NCBI GenBank assembly: GCA_004293675.1
Contig: READ01000032.1
Location: forward strand, 1 to 56,232
Length of the DNA: 56,232 nucleotides
DNA from: Betaproteobacteria bacterium
GTDB taxonomy: Bacteria > Pseudomonadota > Gammaproteobacteria > Burkholderiales > Casimicrobiaceae
Reading direction: 5' to 3'
Of the stretch, positions 34,112 to 43,881 are shown piece after piece (positions within the stretch are counted from its first letter, which is position 1; each line of letters begins with the position of its first letter). Below the pieces are notes generated by a model. The model was not told the origin of the DNA. It made no database searches and was given only the letters and a program-made list of their open reading frames with translations. A program made the position numbers and the translations under genes.

Positions 34112-34160
34112 AAACACGAATGTGTAATCCCGTTGTTATCTGGTTGTAGGTCGCTCGCTT
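34112..34160 (+). promoter_or_regulatory. Shared promoter-like motif, copy 2
   Basis: GAATGTGTAATCCCGTTGTT ATCTGG continues to TTGTAGGTCGCTCGCT. It matches 31428-31472 and lies about 60 bp before the gene at 34219. A shorter match (GTGTAATCC-GTTGT) is at 43707-43721. The rest of the 33929-34218 gap shows only AT-rich sequence. Confidence 0.45.
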
Positions 34161-34218
34161 TTATTGTGTCGTTAGTTCACTCAAAACCTAACAACACTTG
34201 CTACTCAGGCGCACCAAC

Positions 34219-34476
34219 ATGACTCCAACAAAAACACCCAACCACCGCGTAGTCAACTACGCCGCCGCCATGGTGTTTGCCATCATCACAGTCATGCTGC
34301 TTGCATTGAGCCGCACGACGGTCGACGCGGCAACGCATGGCCCAGCGCACGGTAGCAAACGCATTGTTACGGCGGCAACCGCGCTGCCGCCAAGCAGCTC
34401 CACCACGGCGGCATCGATGAATTACCACGACGGCATCAACGTAGCGGCCATCAGTGTTGCGGCCTACGACCACTGA
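34219..34476 (+). CDS. Small exported or membrane-anchored peptide, hypothetical
   Basis: 85 residues: a charged N-terminus, one hydrophobic segment (AAAMVFAIITVMLLALS), then a Thr/Ala/Ser-rich tail with several His. It could be a signal-anchored or secreted peptide. A TTG at 34198 is an alternative start. Coding status is supported only by the open frame and the promoter-like motif upstream; no family recognised. Confidence 0.4.
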   Translation: MTPTKTPNHRVVNYAAAMVFAIITVMLLALSRTTVDAATHGPAHGSKRIVTAATALPPSSSTTAASMNYHDGINVAAISVAAYDH

Positions 34477-34499
34477 GCAGTCGCTAAACACATCCCACT

Positions 34500-34590
34500 C
34501 CTCGTCCTACCGGCGAAGGTCGGCACCCACGCCCTGCGCACACTGAACAACTCGCACGGGGGTGGGCCCCGGCCTTCGCCGGGGTAACAA
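34500..34590. repeat. CCGGCGAAGG-type dispersed repeat pair
   Basis: TCCTACCGGCGAAGGTCGGC at the left and GCCCCGGCCTTCGCCGGGGT at 34566-34585 are opposite-facing arms of a common intergenic repeat. A second occurrence is at 48229-48262. Confidence 0.65.
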
Positions 34591-34671
34591 ATGGTTTAGC
34601 GACGCTATCGAGAAAACAGCCCCTTTCGCCTCTTGCACCCGCACTATCCACACCCCCAAGGATTCACCCTC

Positions 34672-37125
34672 ATGCACAACGTCACCGAAAGTCCAAACGC
34701 CCGCTCAGGCATTCCAATGCCGCAGCGCTGGCTTGCCGCCGCCAAACGCGCCCTGCTGGCGCTCGCCACGCTTGGCGTCGCCCCGGCCCTGTGGGCGGCC
34801 ACCATCACAGTGAATTCCACCGCCGATACCGCCGCCAACGACGGGCTGTGTACGCTACGTGAGGCCATCACCGCGGCTAACAACAACGCCGCCTCGGGCG
34901 GCTTGGTGGGCGAATGCGCTGCGGGGTCAGGGGCGGACACGATTGCCTTCAACATCGCCGGTGGCGGCACCTTGCTTATCGCGCCTGCGACACCTTTGCC
35001 CACCATCCTCTCGCCCATCCGCATCAACGGCTATACCCAACCGGGTGCCAGCGCCAACACCAATGGCCCGCTGCTCGGCAGCAATGCCGTGATCCGCATT
35101 GAGATCGACAACGGAGCCATCGCCAATACGCCCACACTGTATGTGGCGGGCGGTGCGGCAGCAGGCTCGATCATCGAAGGCCTTGCGCTAAGCCGCAGCA
35201 CCGTGTTCGGCGGCAATGCCGCCAGCGCGATCCAAATCGAAAGCACGTCAAATGTGTGGGTGCGCGGCAATTTCATCGGCACCGATGCCACGGGTTTGAC
35301 CGTTAAATCGGCCCACTCTCGTGGCATCTTCATTACCAGCGGCAGCACAGGCACCACTGGCGTCATTGTCGGCTCAGACACCGCTGCGCTGACGCCTGCG
35401 TATGTCAATGTGTTCAATTTGGGCGTTATTGACGCGAGCAACGCCGCGAACCTCACCGTTCGTGGCAACTTGGTTGGTACCAAACCTGACGGCAACACCG
35501 TGTTTGCGGCAACGTTGACCCAGTTTGGCGTTTATTTGACGACGCTGTCCGGCAACTCATTGGTGGCCGATAACGTGGTAGCAGCCACCAACACGGCAAT
35601 TTTTGTTGGCGGCGGCAGCAATGGTGTAGTCATTGAACGCAATCTGCTCGGCTTAGGGGTAGACGGCGTCACGCTGTTGCCTGCAGGCACATTCGGCGGC
35701 ATCAGCGTTCTCAGCAACACGCAGCCCACCACCCAAAACACCATTAGCTTCAACACCCTGACCAACCTCAAAAGCGCTGGCGTGTCGGTGACCAAAAACA
35801 ACGCCGTAGACATCATTCGCGGCGTCGTGATTTCGCGCAACGTAATCTACAACACCACGGGCATTGGCATTGATCTGAGCAATACCTCGAGTGAAGACGG
35901 CGTAACCGCAAACGACCCGCTTGATATCGATCAAGGTGCCAACAACCTGCAAAACTACCCGGTGCTCTCTGCGGCCACCAACACGGCGGGCATCATCTCC
36001 GTGCCCTACACGATTAACACCCAAATCAACTCAAGCCAAACCATCGAATTTTTTCAAACCACCACCTGCCACAGCTCAGGCTTTGGCGGCGGTGAGGTGT
36101 ATTTGGGCTCGGCCGTGGCCAACACCAATGGCACGGGCATCACCGGCGCGACGCCGACCTTCGCCTCCACGCTCACCAGCGGATTTATCACGGCGGTGGC
36201 GATGAACTTCAGCAACGGGTCGTCTGAGTTTTCGGCCTGCGTACCCTTGAGCGCAGCTTCAACTGACGGATTGTTGAGCGTGACTAAAACCGGTGCGGGT
36301 GCGGGCACTGTCATCGGCAACGGCATTGATTGCGGCGCGGACTGCACCGAGACGTTAACTAACGGCACGGTCGTGGCCCTTACGGCATCAGCAGACGTGG
36401 GCTCCACGTTTGTGGCATGGAGCGGCGGATGCACAGGCAGTGGCGCATGTAGCGCCACGGTAAACGGCATCACCAACGTCAACGCACTATTTAGCCGCAA
36501 CGTCGTGCCCTTCGTCGTGACCAAATCCGGCACAGGCACAGGCACCGTGACGGGCGTCGGCATCGACTGTGGCGCGGATTGCAGCGAGCCCTATGCACCG
36601 GGCGTATTGGTCACCCTAACGGCCAGCGCCACGCCGGGCTCCACCTTCATCGGCTGGAGCGGCGGCACCTGCACCGGTACCGGCAATTGCGTGTTCACAA
36701 TGCCCGTCCGTGACGTGTCACTGCCCCCACCGCCCTTGGTTAACGCGCAGTTTGACGTGATCGTAGTGCCCAACTTTTTGTTGACCGTCACAAAGTCGGG
36801 CAGTGGCACTGGAGACGTGACCGGCTCTGGTATTGCCTGCGGTGCAGATTGCAATGAGTCACTGGCGCCGAGCACGATGGTCACATTGACCGCCGCGCCA
36901 TTGGCCGGATCGACCTTTGCAGGCTGGACGGGCGGCGGTTGCAGCGGCACGGGCACGTGCATTGTGACGATGACCGTGGCGCTCACGGTAAACGCGCAGT
37001 TCACCTTAGCGCCACCACCGCCGCCGCCCACCGCCGTGTCGGTGCCGACGTTGCATCCGTTGATGCTCTCCATGCTCTCGCTGATTCTGGTGCTGACGGC
37101 GGGTGCCGTACGGCGCACGCGTTAG
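34672..37125 (+). CDS. CSLREA-domain beta-helix surface protein with IPTL-CTERM-like tail
   Basis: 817 residues. Signal peptide, then a CSLREA domain (DGLCTLREAITAANNNA), a long region of right-handed beta-helix-like repeats (GNFIGTDATG, GNLVGTKPDG, ERNLLGLGVDG), three divergent repeats of about 75 residues with SGTGTGTVTGVGIDCGADC-type signatures (about 36271-37010), a Pro stretch, and a tail VSVPTLHPLML, hydrophobic segment, RRTR. The tail resembles IPTL-CTERM sorting signals, with Val for Ile. AAGGA 9 nt upstream fixes the start. Probably exported and surface-attached, perhaps an adhesin. The Kelch gene follows after 13 bp. Confidence 0.85.
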   Translation: MHNVTESPNARSGIPMPQRWLAAAKRALLALATLGVAPALWAATITVNSTADTAANDGLCTLREAITAANNNAASGGLVGECAAGSGADTIAFNIAGGGTLLIAPATPLPTILSPIRINGYTQPGASANTNGPLLGSNAVIRIEIDNGAIANTPTLYVAGGAAAGSIIEGLALSRSTVFGGNAASAIQIESTSNVWVRGNFIGTDATGLTVKSAHSRGIFITSGSTGTTGVIVGSDTAALTPAYVNVFNLGVIDASNAANLTVRGNLVGTKPDGNTVFAATLTQFGVYLTTLSGNSLVADNVVAATNTAIFVGGGSNGVVIERNLLGLGVDGVTLLPAGTFGGISVLSNTQPTTQNTISFNTLTNLKSAGVSVTKNNAVDIIRGVVISRNVIYNTTGIGIDLSNTSSEDGVTANDPLDIDQGANNLQNYPVLSAATNTAGIISVPYTINTQINSSQTIEFFQTTTCHSSGFGGGEVYLGSAVANTNGTGITGATPTFASTLTSGFITAVAMNFSNGSSEFSACVPLSAASTDGLLSVTKTGAGAGTVIGNGIDCGADCTETLTNGTVVALTASADVGSTFVAWSGGCTGSGACSATVNGITNVNALFSRNVVPFVVTKSGTGTGTVTGVGIDCGADCSEPYAPGVLVTLTASATPGSTFIGWSGGTCTGTGNCVFTMPVRDVSLPPPPLVNAQFDVIVVPNFLLTVTKSGSGTGDVTGSGIACGADCNESLAPSTMVTLTAAPLAGSTFAGWTGGGCSGTGTCIVTMTVALTVNAQFTLAPPPPPPTAVSVPTLHPLMLSMLSLILVLTAGAVRRTR

Positions 37126-37138
37126 CTCGCGCATCATC

Positions 37139-38236
37139 ATGGCACGTGCCGCAGCGTCGTCGTGCCCAACGCTGCCTTGGTCGCAAACGTTGAGCGAACT
37201 AGATTACCCCCTAGCGTCACGGCCCGCGCCCTTATCGAATGGTCGCTGGCAAGCAGCGGCCCCGATGGCCTGCGCCCGCAAGTTTCACACCAGCACGTTG
37301 CTCATTGACGGCAGCGTGCTGGTGGCGGGCGGCAGTGACCGCGCGGGCGACTTGAAAAGTGCTGAACGATACGCCCCCATAGCCGACCAATGGCACGCGG
37401 CAGCCTCAATGAGCACCCCACGCTGCCATCACAACGCCACTCGCCTGCTGAGCGGCTGTGTGCTGGTCACCGGTGGATTTAGTGGCGCGGCGTTGCGCAG
37501 CGCTGAACTGTTCGATCCCATCCAAAATCAGTGGTGCGCCACGCCATTGATGCAACACGCGCAAGGCCACGGGCTGCACACCGCCACCCTGCTGCAAGAC
37601 GGTCGGGTGCTGGTGGCGAGCAGCAGCGGGGCGGAGCTGTTTGATCCCGACCGCAACACGTGGCATGCCACTGCGTTTTTCGGCAGTGACTATCAAACGG
37701 CAACGCTCATGCAAGACGGACACGTGCTGCTTGCGGGCGGATCATGTCCGTGGGATGTGATGGGCACATCGGCGATGGTGACGCGATACATCCCAGCAAC
37801 GGAGCGGTGGCAACCGGCCCGCCATCTGCCGCAATCTCGGGTTCGACACAACGCCACACTACTCAAAAATGGCCACCTGCTGATCGCCGCAGGTGACGAT
37901 GGCCGCTGCCAGTACGTCACCCATTCGCTCTGCTACGACCCCGTCCTCGATCTGTGGAGCTTTGCTGGGGCGCTCACCACTGCACGCGAACATTGCACCA
38001 ACACCTGTCTGCTTGATGGCAGTGTGATGCTGGTGGGTGGCGATGGTGCGGAGGGAATTTTGGCAAGCGCTGAGCGCTTTGACAGCGACCGCAACCGTTG
38101 GCAACCGACAGCGGCGATGTTTGAGGCGCGCTACCTGCACTCAGCGACGCTGCTGGAGGATGGACGATTACTGGTAGCCGGTGGCGTCGGGCAAAGCGCG
38201 GCGCTGGCGAGCGTGGAGATTTTCAGTGCTGGTTGA
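37139..38236 (+). CDS. Kelch-repeat protein
   Basis: 365 residues, with about seven Kelch-type blades marked by DGSVLVAGGS, SGCVLVTGGF, DGHVLLAGGS, NGHLLIAAGD, DGSVMLVGGD and DGRLLVAGGV. This predicts a beta-propeller. No clear signal peptide is seen from this ATG; an earlier GTG at 37103 would not add one either. It probably shares a transcript with the surface protein before it. Propellers of this type bind proteins or sugars, or act as galactose-oxidase-like domains, but the oxidase residues are not evident. Confidence 0.75.
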   Translation: MARAAASSCPTLPWSQTLSELDYPLASRPAPLSNGRWQAAAPMACARKFHTSTLLIDGSVLVAGGSDRAGDLKSAERYAPIADQWHAAASMSTPRCHHNATRLLSGCVLVTGGFSGAALRSAELFDPIQNQWCATPLMQHAQGHGLHTATLLQDGRVLVASSSGAELFDPDRNTWHATAFFGSDYQTATLMQDGHVLLAGGSCPWDVMGTSAMVTRYIPATERWQPARHLPQSRVRHNATLLKNGHLLIAAGDDGRCQYVTHSLCYDPVLDLWSFAGALTTAREHCTNTCLLDGSVMLVGGDGAEGILASAERFDSDRNRWQPTAAMFEARYLHSATLLEDGRLLVAGGVGQSAALASVEIFSAG

Positions 38237-38474
38237 AGCCTCGCTACTTGTACCCCAACCAATCCAACGAAGAGATTTTTCGCTTAGACATCGCGTTAAA
38301 AATTTTTCAGAAGAGGCGCAAGCCGCGGAAACATACTCACGGAAGCCATCGCATTGCGGCTCGCGCCGCGCCTACAAAAATCTCGTTTCTGGTTCCAGTC
38401 TGACTGCGTTAGCGCTACGTAACGCATGCCCTTCCAATCCAACAAATCCACTCAACTTCGTGACACCAAAGCCA

Positions 38475-40811
38475 ATGCACAAAAAACAATCTCGTATTGC
38501 GGCAACACCGTTCCAGACCGTCGCCGCTCTCAGCGCAACGCTTTTGATGGCCGCCAGCCAGGCGCAGGTGGCCAACTGCCCGTTCAACGTTGACGGCACG
38601 GGCAGCGTGGCCGATGCGCTGCGTGACGGTACGGTGCTCGTTCGCTACGCTCGGGGTGTTCGCGATCCGGTGGCGTTGGTGGCGGGCACGGGAGCCAATG
38701 CGGCCACGGTCATCGCGGCCATTACGGCCAACATCGATCGACTGGATATCAACGGCAACGGCGCCTTTGACAGCGACGACGCGGTGGTGATTTCGCGCGT
38801 GCTGTTTGGCTACAACACCAGTTCAGCAGCGTTCGCCCCCAAGGGCCAATTCGCCATTCGCGACACTCAAAACACGGTGAAAGCCTACCTCGACGGCGGC
38901 TGCGCATCCACGTCGTTGGCGGATAACCAGCGCGCCGCCAAGTTTTTGCAGCTTGCCAACTTTGGCCCAAGCAACGCTGACATCAATGCATTTAACGCAC
39001 TCGCGCCCGATGCAGCCGTTACCGGCTCCACGCTCAAGCGTAAAGCCTCAACGTGGGTCACCAACCAGTTCAACACTCCGCGCACGGGCTCACTCGCACC
39101 GCTGCATTTCAACTACCTTGTTGACTACGCTGCGGAGCGCTGCATCCCTTCGTTAACTAATTGCCAGTTTGGCGCGAACGTGGTGCGCCAATCATTCTGG
39201 AAGCAAGCCATCACCGGCCAAGACCAGCTTCGACAACGGGTAGCCTATGCGCTGTCGCAAATTTTGGTGGTGTCAGATCGTGGCCCATCAAACGACCGCT
39301 ATGAGCTTGGCGCGTATCTCGATTTTCTCAACAACAACGCGCTCGGAAATTACCGCGATTTGCTCGCAGGCGTGGTGCGCTCACCTGCCATGGGCCGCTT
39401 TTTAAGTCATCTGAGAAACGACGGCAGCTCCACTACGCCGAACGAAAATTTTGCGCGCGAAATGCTGCAACTGTTCTCCGTCGGGCAGTTGAAACTCAAC
39501 GCCAACGGCACCGCCGTGAGCGGCAATCCATCAACCTACACCGAAGAGGTAGTGAAGGGATTTGCCCGGACCTTCACCGGCCTTACGTACGATGATCGAC
39601 GTACGAACCAGCGCTGCCTGAATCGTACTGATGAACCAATTCCAAACTGGGATTGGAACCCGGACAACATTTGCTACCCAGAATCCGACACCACCCAGGT
39701 GGGCGACCGTCACGGCTGGCAGCGCCCGATGGTGGTGTTCCCCGGCTTCCATTCCAGCGCCGCCCGCAAACTTTTGCAGTACGACGCTGTGATCCCCGGT
39801 AGCGCCGACCCACGTTGCGCAGCGGCTGTGGTGGGTCCCACGCAAAATATTGTGAGCGTTGCGCAGGCACCCACAGGGGAGGGCACCCGCGTCTCAAAGG
39901 CCACGGGCGATTTGATGATTGATGCGGCAGTCACCAATATTTTTTGCCACCCGAACGTCGGCCCATTCATCGGCAAACAACTGATTCGCTTTTTTGTGAC
40001 CAGCACCCCATCCCCCGAATACGTAGAGCGGGTAACGGCTGCGTTCAATAACAACGGCAGCAATGTACGCGGCGACATGCGCGCAGTGATCCGCTCAATT
40101 TTGCTCGATGACGAAGCGCTTGACGGCGCAGCGCTCAGTGCGAGCGAGCGGCCGAAATACGGCAAGCTGCGCGAACCGATCATGCGGCTCGCCCACATCC
40201 TGCGGGCCTTTCCACGGCCCACTGCGGCATCCACGCCGCCCGCGCCAGCCTTCTCAGGGCGCTACTTTATCGACGGCTTAGATAGCGTTGAATACGGCTT
40301 GAACCAAGGGCCACTACAAAGCCCCTCGGTGTTTAATTTTTATCATCCCGAATTTTCACCACCCGGACCGGTGCAGCGCGCCAATGCCACCGCCCCCGAG
40401 TTTGAAATAACCACCACAACGGCCATTGCGTCGACCCAAAACTACTTCGGCGGGCTGGTCACGCGCAAGCCTTACGGCAGCGCGAATACCTATGCCGACT
40501 ATGGGATGTTTGGATCCGACTATGTGGGCACCTGCCAGCCAGAGAATCAGCGTTACAACGACTGCGTTTTTATGGACTACGGAGACCTAAACAGCAAGTG
40601 GCAAAGCGCCGACGACCTATTCGACTACATCAACCTCGTGCTGCTCGGTGGCAAGCTGCCCGCCAGCGTGAAGGCCACCTATGTGGCCGCACTCGATCAG
40701 ACCTATCCGCCCAACCCCAGCCCCGGCGAGCTCGCCGAGCGCAGGCGCGACCGGGTACGCGTGGCGCTCTGGTTTGCTGTGCATGCACCCGAATTTCAAG
40801 TTCAATATTAA
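38475..40811 (+). CDS. DUF1800 protein with dockerin-like calcium loop
   Basis: 778 residues. Signal peptide (AALSATLLMAASQAQ), then a dockerin-like segment (DINGNGAFDSDD near residues 91-102), then the DUF1800 domain: FWKQAITGQDQLRQRVAYAL, NENFAREMLQLFSVGQ and LREPIMRLAHILRAF. DUF1800 proteins are exported and always paired with DUF1501, role unknown. The frame is open upstream to 38181 but overlaps the Kelch gene; the ATG at 38475 precedes the signal peptide. Stop and next start overlap by 1 bp (TAATG). Confidence 0.88.
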   Translation: MHKKQSRIAATPFQTVAALSATLLMAASQAQVANCPFNVDGTGSVADALRDGTVLVRYARGVRDPVALVAGTGANAATVIAAITANIDRLDINGNGAFDSDDAVVISRVLFGYNTSSAAFAPKGQFAIRDTQNTVKAYLDGGCASTSLADNQRAAKFLQLANFGPSNADINAFNALAPDAAVTGSTLKRKASTWVTNQFNTPRTGSLAPLHFNYLVDYAAERCIPSLTNCQFGANVVRQSFWKQAITGQDQLRQRVAYALSQILVVSDRGPSNDRYELGAYLDFLNNNALGNYRDLLAGVVRSPAMGRFLSHLRNDGSSTTPNENFAREMLQLFSVGQLKLNANGTAVSGNPSTYTEEVVKGFARTFTGLTYDDRRTNQRCLNRTDEPIPNWDWNPDNICYPESDTTQVGDRHGWQRPMVVFPGFHSSAARKLLQYDAVIPGSADPRCAAAVVGPTQNIVSVAQAPTGEGTRVSKATGDLMIDAAVTNIFCHPNVGPFIGKQLIRFFVTSTPSPEYVERVTAAFNNNGSNVRGDMRAVIRSILLDDEALDGAALSASERPKYGKLREPIMRLAHILRAFPRPTAASTPPAPAFSGRYFIDGLDSVEYGLNQGPLQSPSVFNFYHPEFSPPGPVQRANATAPEFEITTTTAIASTQNYFGGLVTRKPYGSANTYADYGMFGSDYVGTCQPENQRYNDCVFMDYGDLNSKWQSADDLFDYINLVLLGGKLPASVKATYVAALDQTYPPNPSPGELAERRRDRVRVALWFAVHAPEFQVQY

Positions 40812-42754
40812 TGGGCCACTATCCAATGAAAATATCTAGCCCATCCCCCCGTCGCGACTTTCTAAAACGTTTGGCCGCTGGCGGCACGATGAGTGCTGCA
40901 GGTGCTGTGCCCACACTTGCCGCGCTGTCATCGGTGGCCGAAGCCGCCGCCCCCAACAACAATCAAACCACTGAGGTGGCGGCCGATTACAAAGCCATCG
41001 TGTGCGTGTATTTGTACGGCGGACAAGACCACGGCAACCAACTCGTACCCTACCTTGACAACGCCGTGAGCGGCACCACCGAATATGACCGCTACGCTGC
41101 CTGCCGCCGTCCTGCAGGTTCGCCGCAAAGCGAATCGGGCAACGACTTAGGCTACACGCGCGCCACCCTCGCGGGCAACAATGGGGCGCGCATCATCACC
41201 TCGACTGACACCGCTGGCCTGTCCGCCGGGTTCACCACGAATGTGTATGGTCGCCAATTTGCACTGCATCCGTCGTACAACGAAATTGCGTTTTTGTATA
41301 AGCAGGCCAACAGCAAACTTGCCGTCATCGCCAACGTCGGCCCGATGATCGCGCCGGTCAATCGCGATGGGTGGTACCGAATTCAAAACAGCGCCGGCGA
41401 CAGCCCGCTGTTACCGGCCAATCTCTATTCGCACGACGATCAACAAAAAGCGTGGATGAGCGGGCAGGCCAACACGCTCAACCCCGAGGAGGGCGCAGGC
41501 GGCAAGATTGCTAGCGCCGTGGTGGGTTCAAACGGCACGGCGCGAGTGCCGATTGCCGTGTCAGTGGCTGGCATCAACACCTTCATGTTGACCAACGACG
41601 CCGCAGCCCAACCATATCAAGTGGGCACCGGCTACATCGGCCGTGTCGACGCGACGAACGGCACGCCCTCGGTTGCCACCTGCAATACCGATGGCGGCTA
41701 CATCAACGCTAATCCCAGTAAGAACTACTGCCTCGCCGGTGGCCCGATTGCGCTCTACAACGGCTACTCGTGGCAAGCGCTGTTGCACAGCACCATGCTC
41801 AGTCGCTGCGCGCCCGCCGCACCCTCGGCCAACATTTACGCGCGGCAGTGGACTGAAATCATGGACTTGTCGGTGCGCACCGAGGCGGCTGTGGCCGAAG
41901 CACTGATAAAAAATCCGCTCAACGAAGACACCGTCAATTTATTTGCAGAATACCGGCCCAGCTCAAACCCGACCGCAGCCGCCATCAACGTGGTGGACAC
42001 GCCTGATGCGGGCTACAACGAATTGGCCGCACAGCTTCGCATGGCGGCGACCTTAATCCGCGCTAGTGCGGGACTCGGTGCCACCAGTGCCACACCGCTG
42101 AAGCGGCAGATTTTCTTTGTTGCTCTGGGTGGCTTTGACACGCACGGCCCCGAGTTTTGGTCGGATCTTCCGGTGCAGAATAAAAAAATTGATCGCGCGA
42201 TCGATGCGTTTTGGCAATCGATGGGCAAGATCAAAGTGCAAGGCTCGGCAACCGCGACCGGCCAAGATCAAGTCACACTGTTTACCATGTCTGATTTTGG
42301 TCGCTCACTGAGCAGTAACGGCGGCGGATCCGATCACGGTTGGGGCGGTCATCATGTGGTGCTTGGCGGTGCCGTTAAAGGCGGAAAAATCTACGGCGCA
42401 AACCACAATGTGGCCGCTGCTGACATTCCGAACGACGCCCAATTCCCAGCCCAAAAATCCCGCTATATGAGCGTGGACGCCACAGCGGGCGCAGTGCCCC
42501 GCTCGGGCGTGCCGCCGCTCTGGAACGAGCCCAGCGAGGGTAACACCGGCCCCGGAGGCAAAACAGCCGGGCTCAACCACAGCCTAGACCGCGGCGAGCT
42601 TTTAGTGACGCTTTCGAGTGATGCGTATCTGGCCACTATCGCTCGTTGGTTTGGTGTCACCACCGCCCAGCTTCCGGGCATATTCCCAACGCTCAACACC
42701 GCGCATCCGGGCTTCACCAGTCTCGCCAGCGGCGTTGGATTTATGAACATTTGA
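40811..42754 (+). CDS. DUF1501 protein, Tat-exported
   Basis: 647 residues from 40811, or 642 from the ATG at 40826. Twin-arginine signal SPRRDFLKRLAAGG, then the DUF1501 domain (sulfatase/alkaline-phosphatase-like fold): IVCVYLYGGQDHGNQLVPY, FVALGGFDTHGPEF, TMSDFGRSLSSNGG and SDHGWGGHHVVLGGAVKGG. It is the usual partner of DUF1800. The metal-binding Asp and His residues of the fold seem present. It may act on a surface polymer; no substrate is known. Confidence 0.9.
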   Translation: MGHYPMKISSPSPRRDFLKRLAAGGTMSAAGAVPTLAALSSVAEAAAPNNNQTTEVAADYKAIVCVYLYGGQDHGNQLVPYLDNAVSGTTEYDRYAACRRPAGSPQSESGNDLGYTRATLAGNNGARIITSTDTAGLSAGFTTNVYGRQFALHPSYNEIAFLYKQANSKLAVIANVGPMIAPVNRDGWYRIQNSAGDSPLLPANLYSHDDQQKAWMSGQANTLNPEEGAGGKIASAVVGSNGTARVPIAVSVAGINTFMLTNDAAAQPYQVGTGYIGRVDATNGTPSVATCNTDGGYINANPSKNYCLAGGPIALYNGYSWQALLHSTMLSRCAPAAPSANIYARQWTEIMDLSVRTEAAVAEALIKNPLNEDTVNLFAEYRPSSNPTAAAINVVDTPDAGYNELAAQLRMAATLIRASAGLGATSATPLKRQIFFVALGGFDTHGPEFWSDLPVQNKKIDRAIDAFWQSMGKIKVQGSATATGQDQVTLFTMSDFGRSLSSNGGGSDHGWGGHHVVLGGAVKGGKIYGANHNVAAADIPNDAQFPAQKSRYMSVDATAGAVPRSGVPPLWNEPSEGNTGPGGKTAGLNHSLDRGELLVTLSSDAYLATIARWFGVTTAQLPGIFPTLNTAHPGFTSLASGVGFMNI

Positions 42755-42954
42755 CCCGGCGTCTGCGTAGGGCACTGCTGTCTAAGTTTGCAGAGTCACC
42801 TCTCTCGCATGTAGCGCCTAGCGATCGAGCCAAGCGAAGGGTTCGGTGGCGCTCGTCGCGACAAGCCCTTGTGGGTCAGCTTGAGCGATTGGATGGCGGC
42901 GCCGTGGCATCACGCACAGCTCCGCCCATTTCGATTGCGACATCGCTGCGGTGA

Positions 42955-43401
42955 TTACTTTGCCAAGCTTGCGTGACCGGCAAGTAACAGCCACTGTCCG
43001 TCGATATTGACCCAGGTGTCAGTGACATGGAGCTTCACATCTAAGGCCCGCCCGTTTACGGTGCCAGCCTGCAGCAGTGTGCCCGTGAGAACAGCAGTGC
43101 CTCCGCGAATTCGAACTTCTATGTTCGTCGTCTCGCAGACTGACAATACGACCGCTGCGTTGCCGATGTCGGCGAGCATGTGGCTCTTGCGTTTGAATCC
43201 ACCACCCGAAACAGTCAACAAGAAGTCATCATCATAAAGAGGCGCCGCTGACGCCACGTCATGGGCCAGAATCGCCCGATTCAGACGCTTGTCAACTTCA
43301 ATAATCCTATTGGCAGTTGACTGCGGTTGCGAGGTGGGTTGGCTTGCCGCGGCGGTCGCCGCTAAGCCGGCAATGGTAGTAAGCATTTGTCTTCGGTGCA
43401 T
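42955..43401 (-). CDS. SnoaL/DUF4440-like NTF2-fold exported protein
   Basis: 148 residues. A short hydrophobic N-terminus (IAGLAATAAASQ) suggests export, perhaps through Tat (RRQMLTT). The rest fits an NTF2-like fold: VDKRLNRAILAHDVASAAPL, YDDDFLLTVSGGG, LHVTDTWVNIDGQWLLLAGH. Such domains bind small ligands or act as isomerases; some are partners of ECF sigma factors. The 200 bp before it (42755-42954) hold nothing identifiable. Confidence 0.75.
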   Translation of the reverse strand: MHRRQMLTTIAGLAATAAASQPTSQPQSTANRIIEVDKRLNRAILAHDVASAAPLYDDDFLLTVSGGGFKRKSHMLADIGNAAVVLSVCETTNIEVRIRGGTAVLTGTLLQAGTVNGRALDVKLHVTDTWVNIDGQWLLLAGHASLAK

Positions 43402-43704
43402 TGAGTTGTGATGGATAGTGAAGTTGGAGGGCGGGAGTACGACAACGACCGTTTTTTAACAAACGTAAATCAGCATAGCTACTTTTAATAGTGCGTTGCG
43501 TCTATTGCTGATTCACAATCTCCTGCAACTGTGCTGAGTCTACAAATTGATGTGATGGCACTTTAAGCAGCCAACCTAACGATCAAAATAGCCTGCTAAA
43601 CCCCTCAAATTTCTCAGGCAGTGTGAATGTTTGACCGTGCTGCTGCCTAGCCATTACCGCATAAGTTTGCCCAACCACTTCCCTCACTTCGACCCCATAG
43701 TTTT

Positions 43705-43722
43705 CGGTGTAATCCAGTTGTA
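43705..43722 (+). promoter_or_regulatory. Short third match to the promoter-like motif
   Basis: CGGTGTAATCCAGTTGTA agrees with the core of 34112-34160 at 13 of 14 central positions and lies about 160 bp before the gene at 43882. The rest of the 43402-43881 gap is AT-rich and shows no gene or strong hairpin. Confidence 0.3.
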
Positions 43723-43881
43723 TGTTCTCCGTTTATAAACTGGTGGCAGTCTAATTTTGAATTGAGGATCGCGCCGTGAAAATGCCGCGCCGCAATCGAT
43801 GGATAGATCGCGACGCAGCGCTACCCAATCGAAGTAACTCAATCAAAATTTTCACTGACCACACCACTTCGAAACTTACCC

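Noticed and set aside
34644-36563. Long antisense frames across the CSLREA protein gene
   Set aside because: Shadow frames from the skewed codon use of the Gly/Thr/Ala-rich repeats; the plus-strand protein has clear domains.
38181-38474. Upstream extension of the DUF1800 frame
   Set aside because: It overlaps the Kelch gene and would put the signal peptide far inside the protein.
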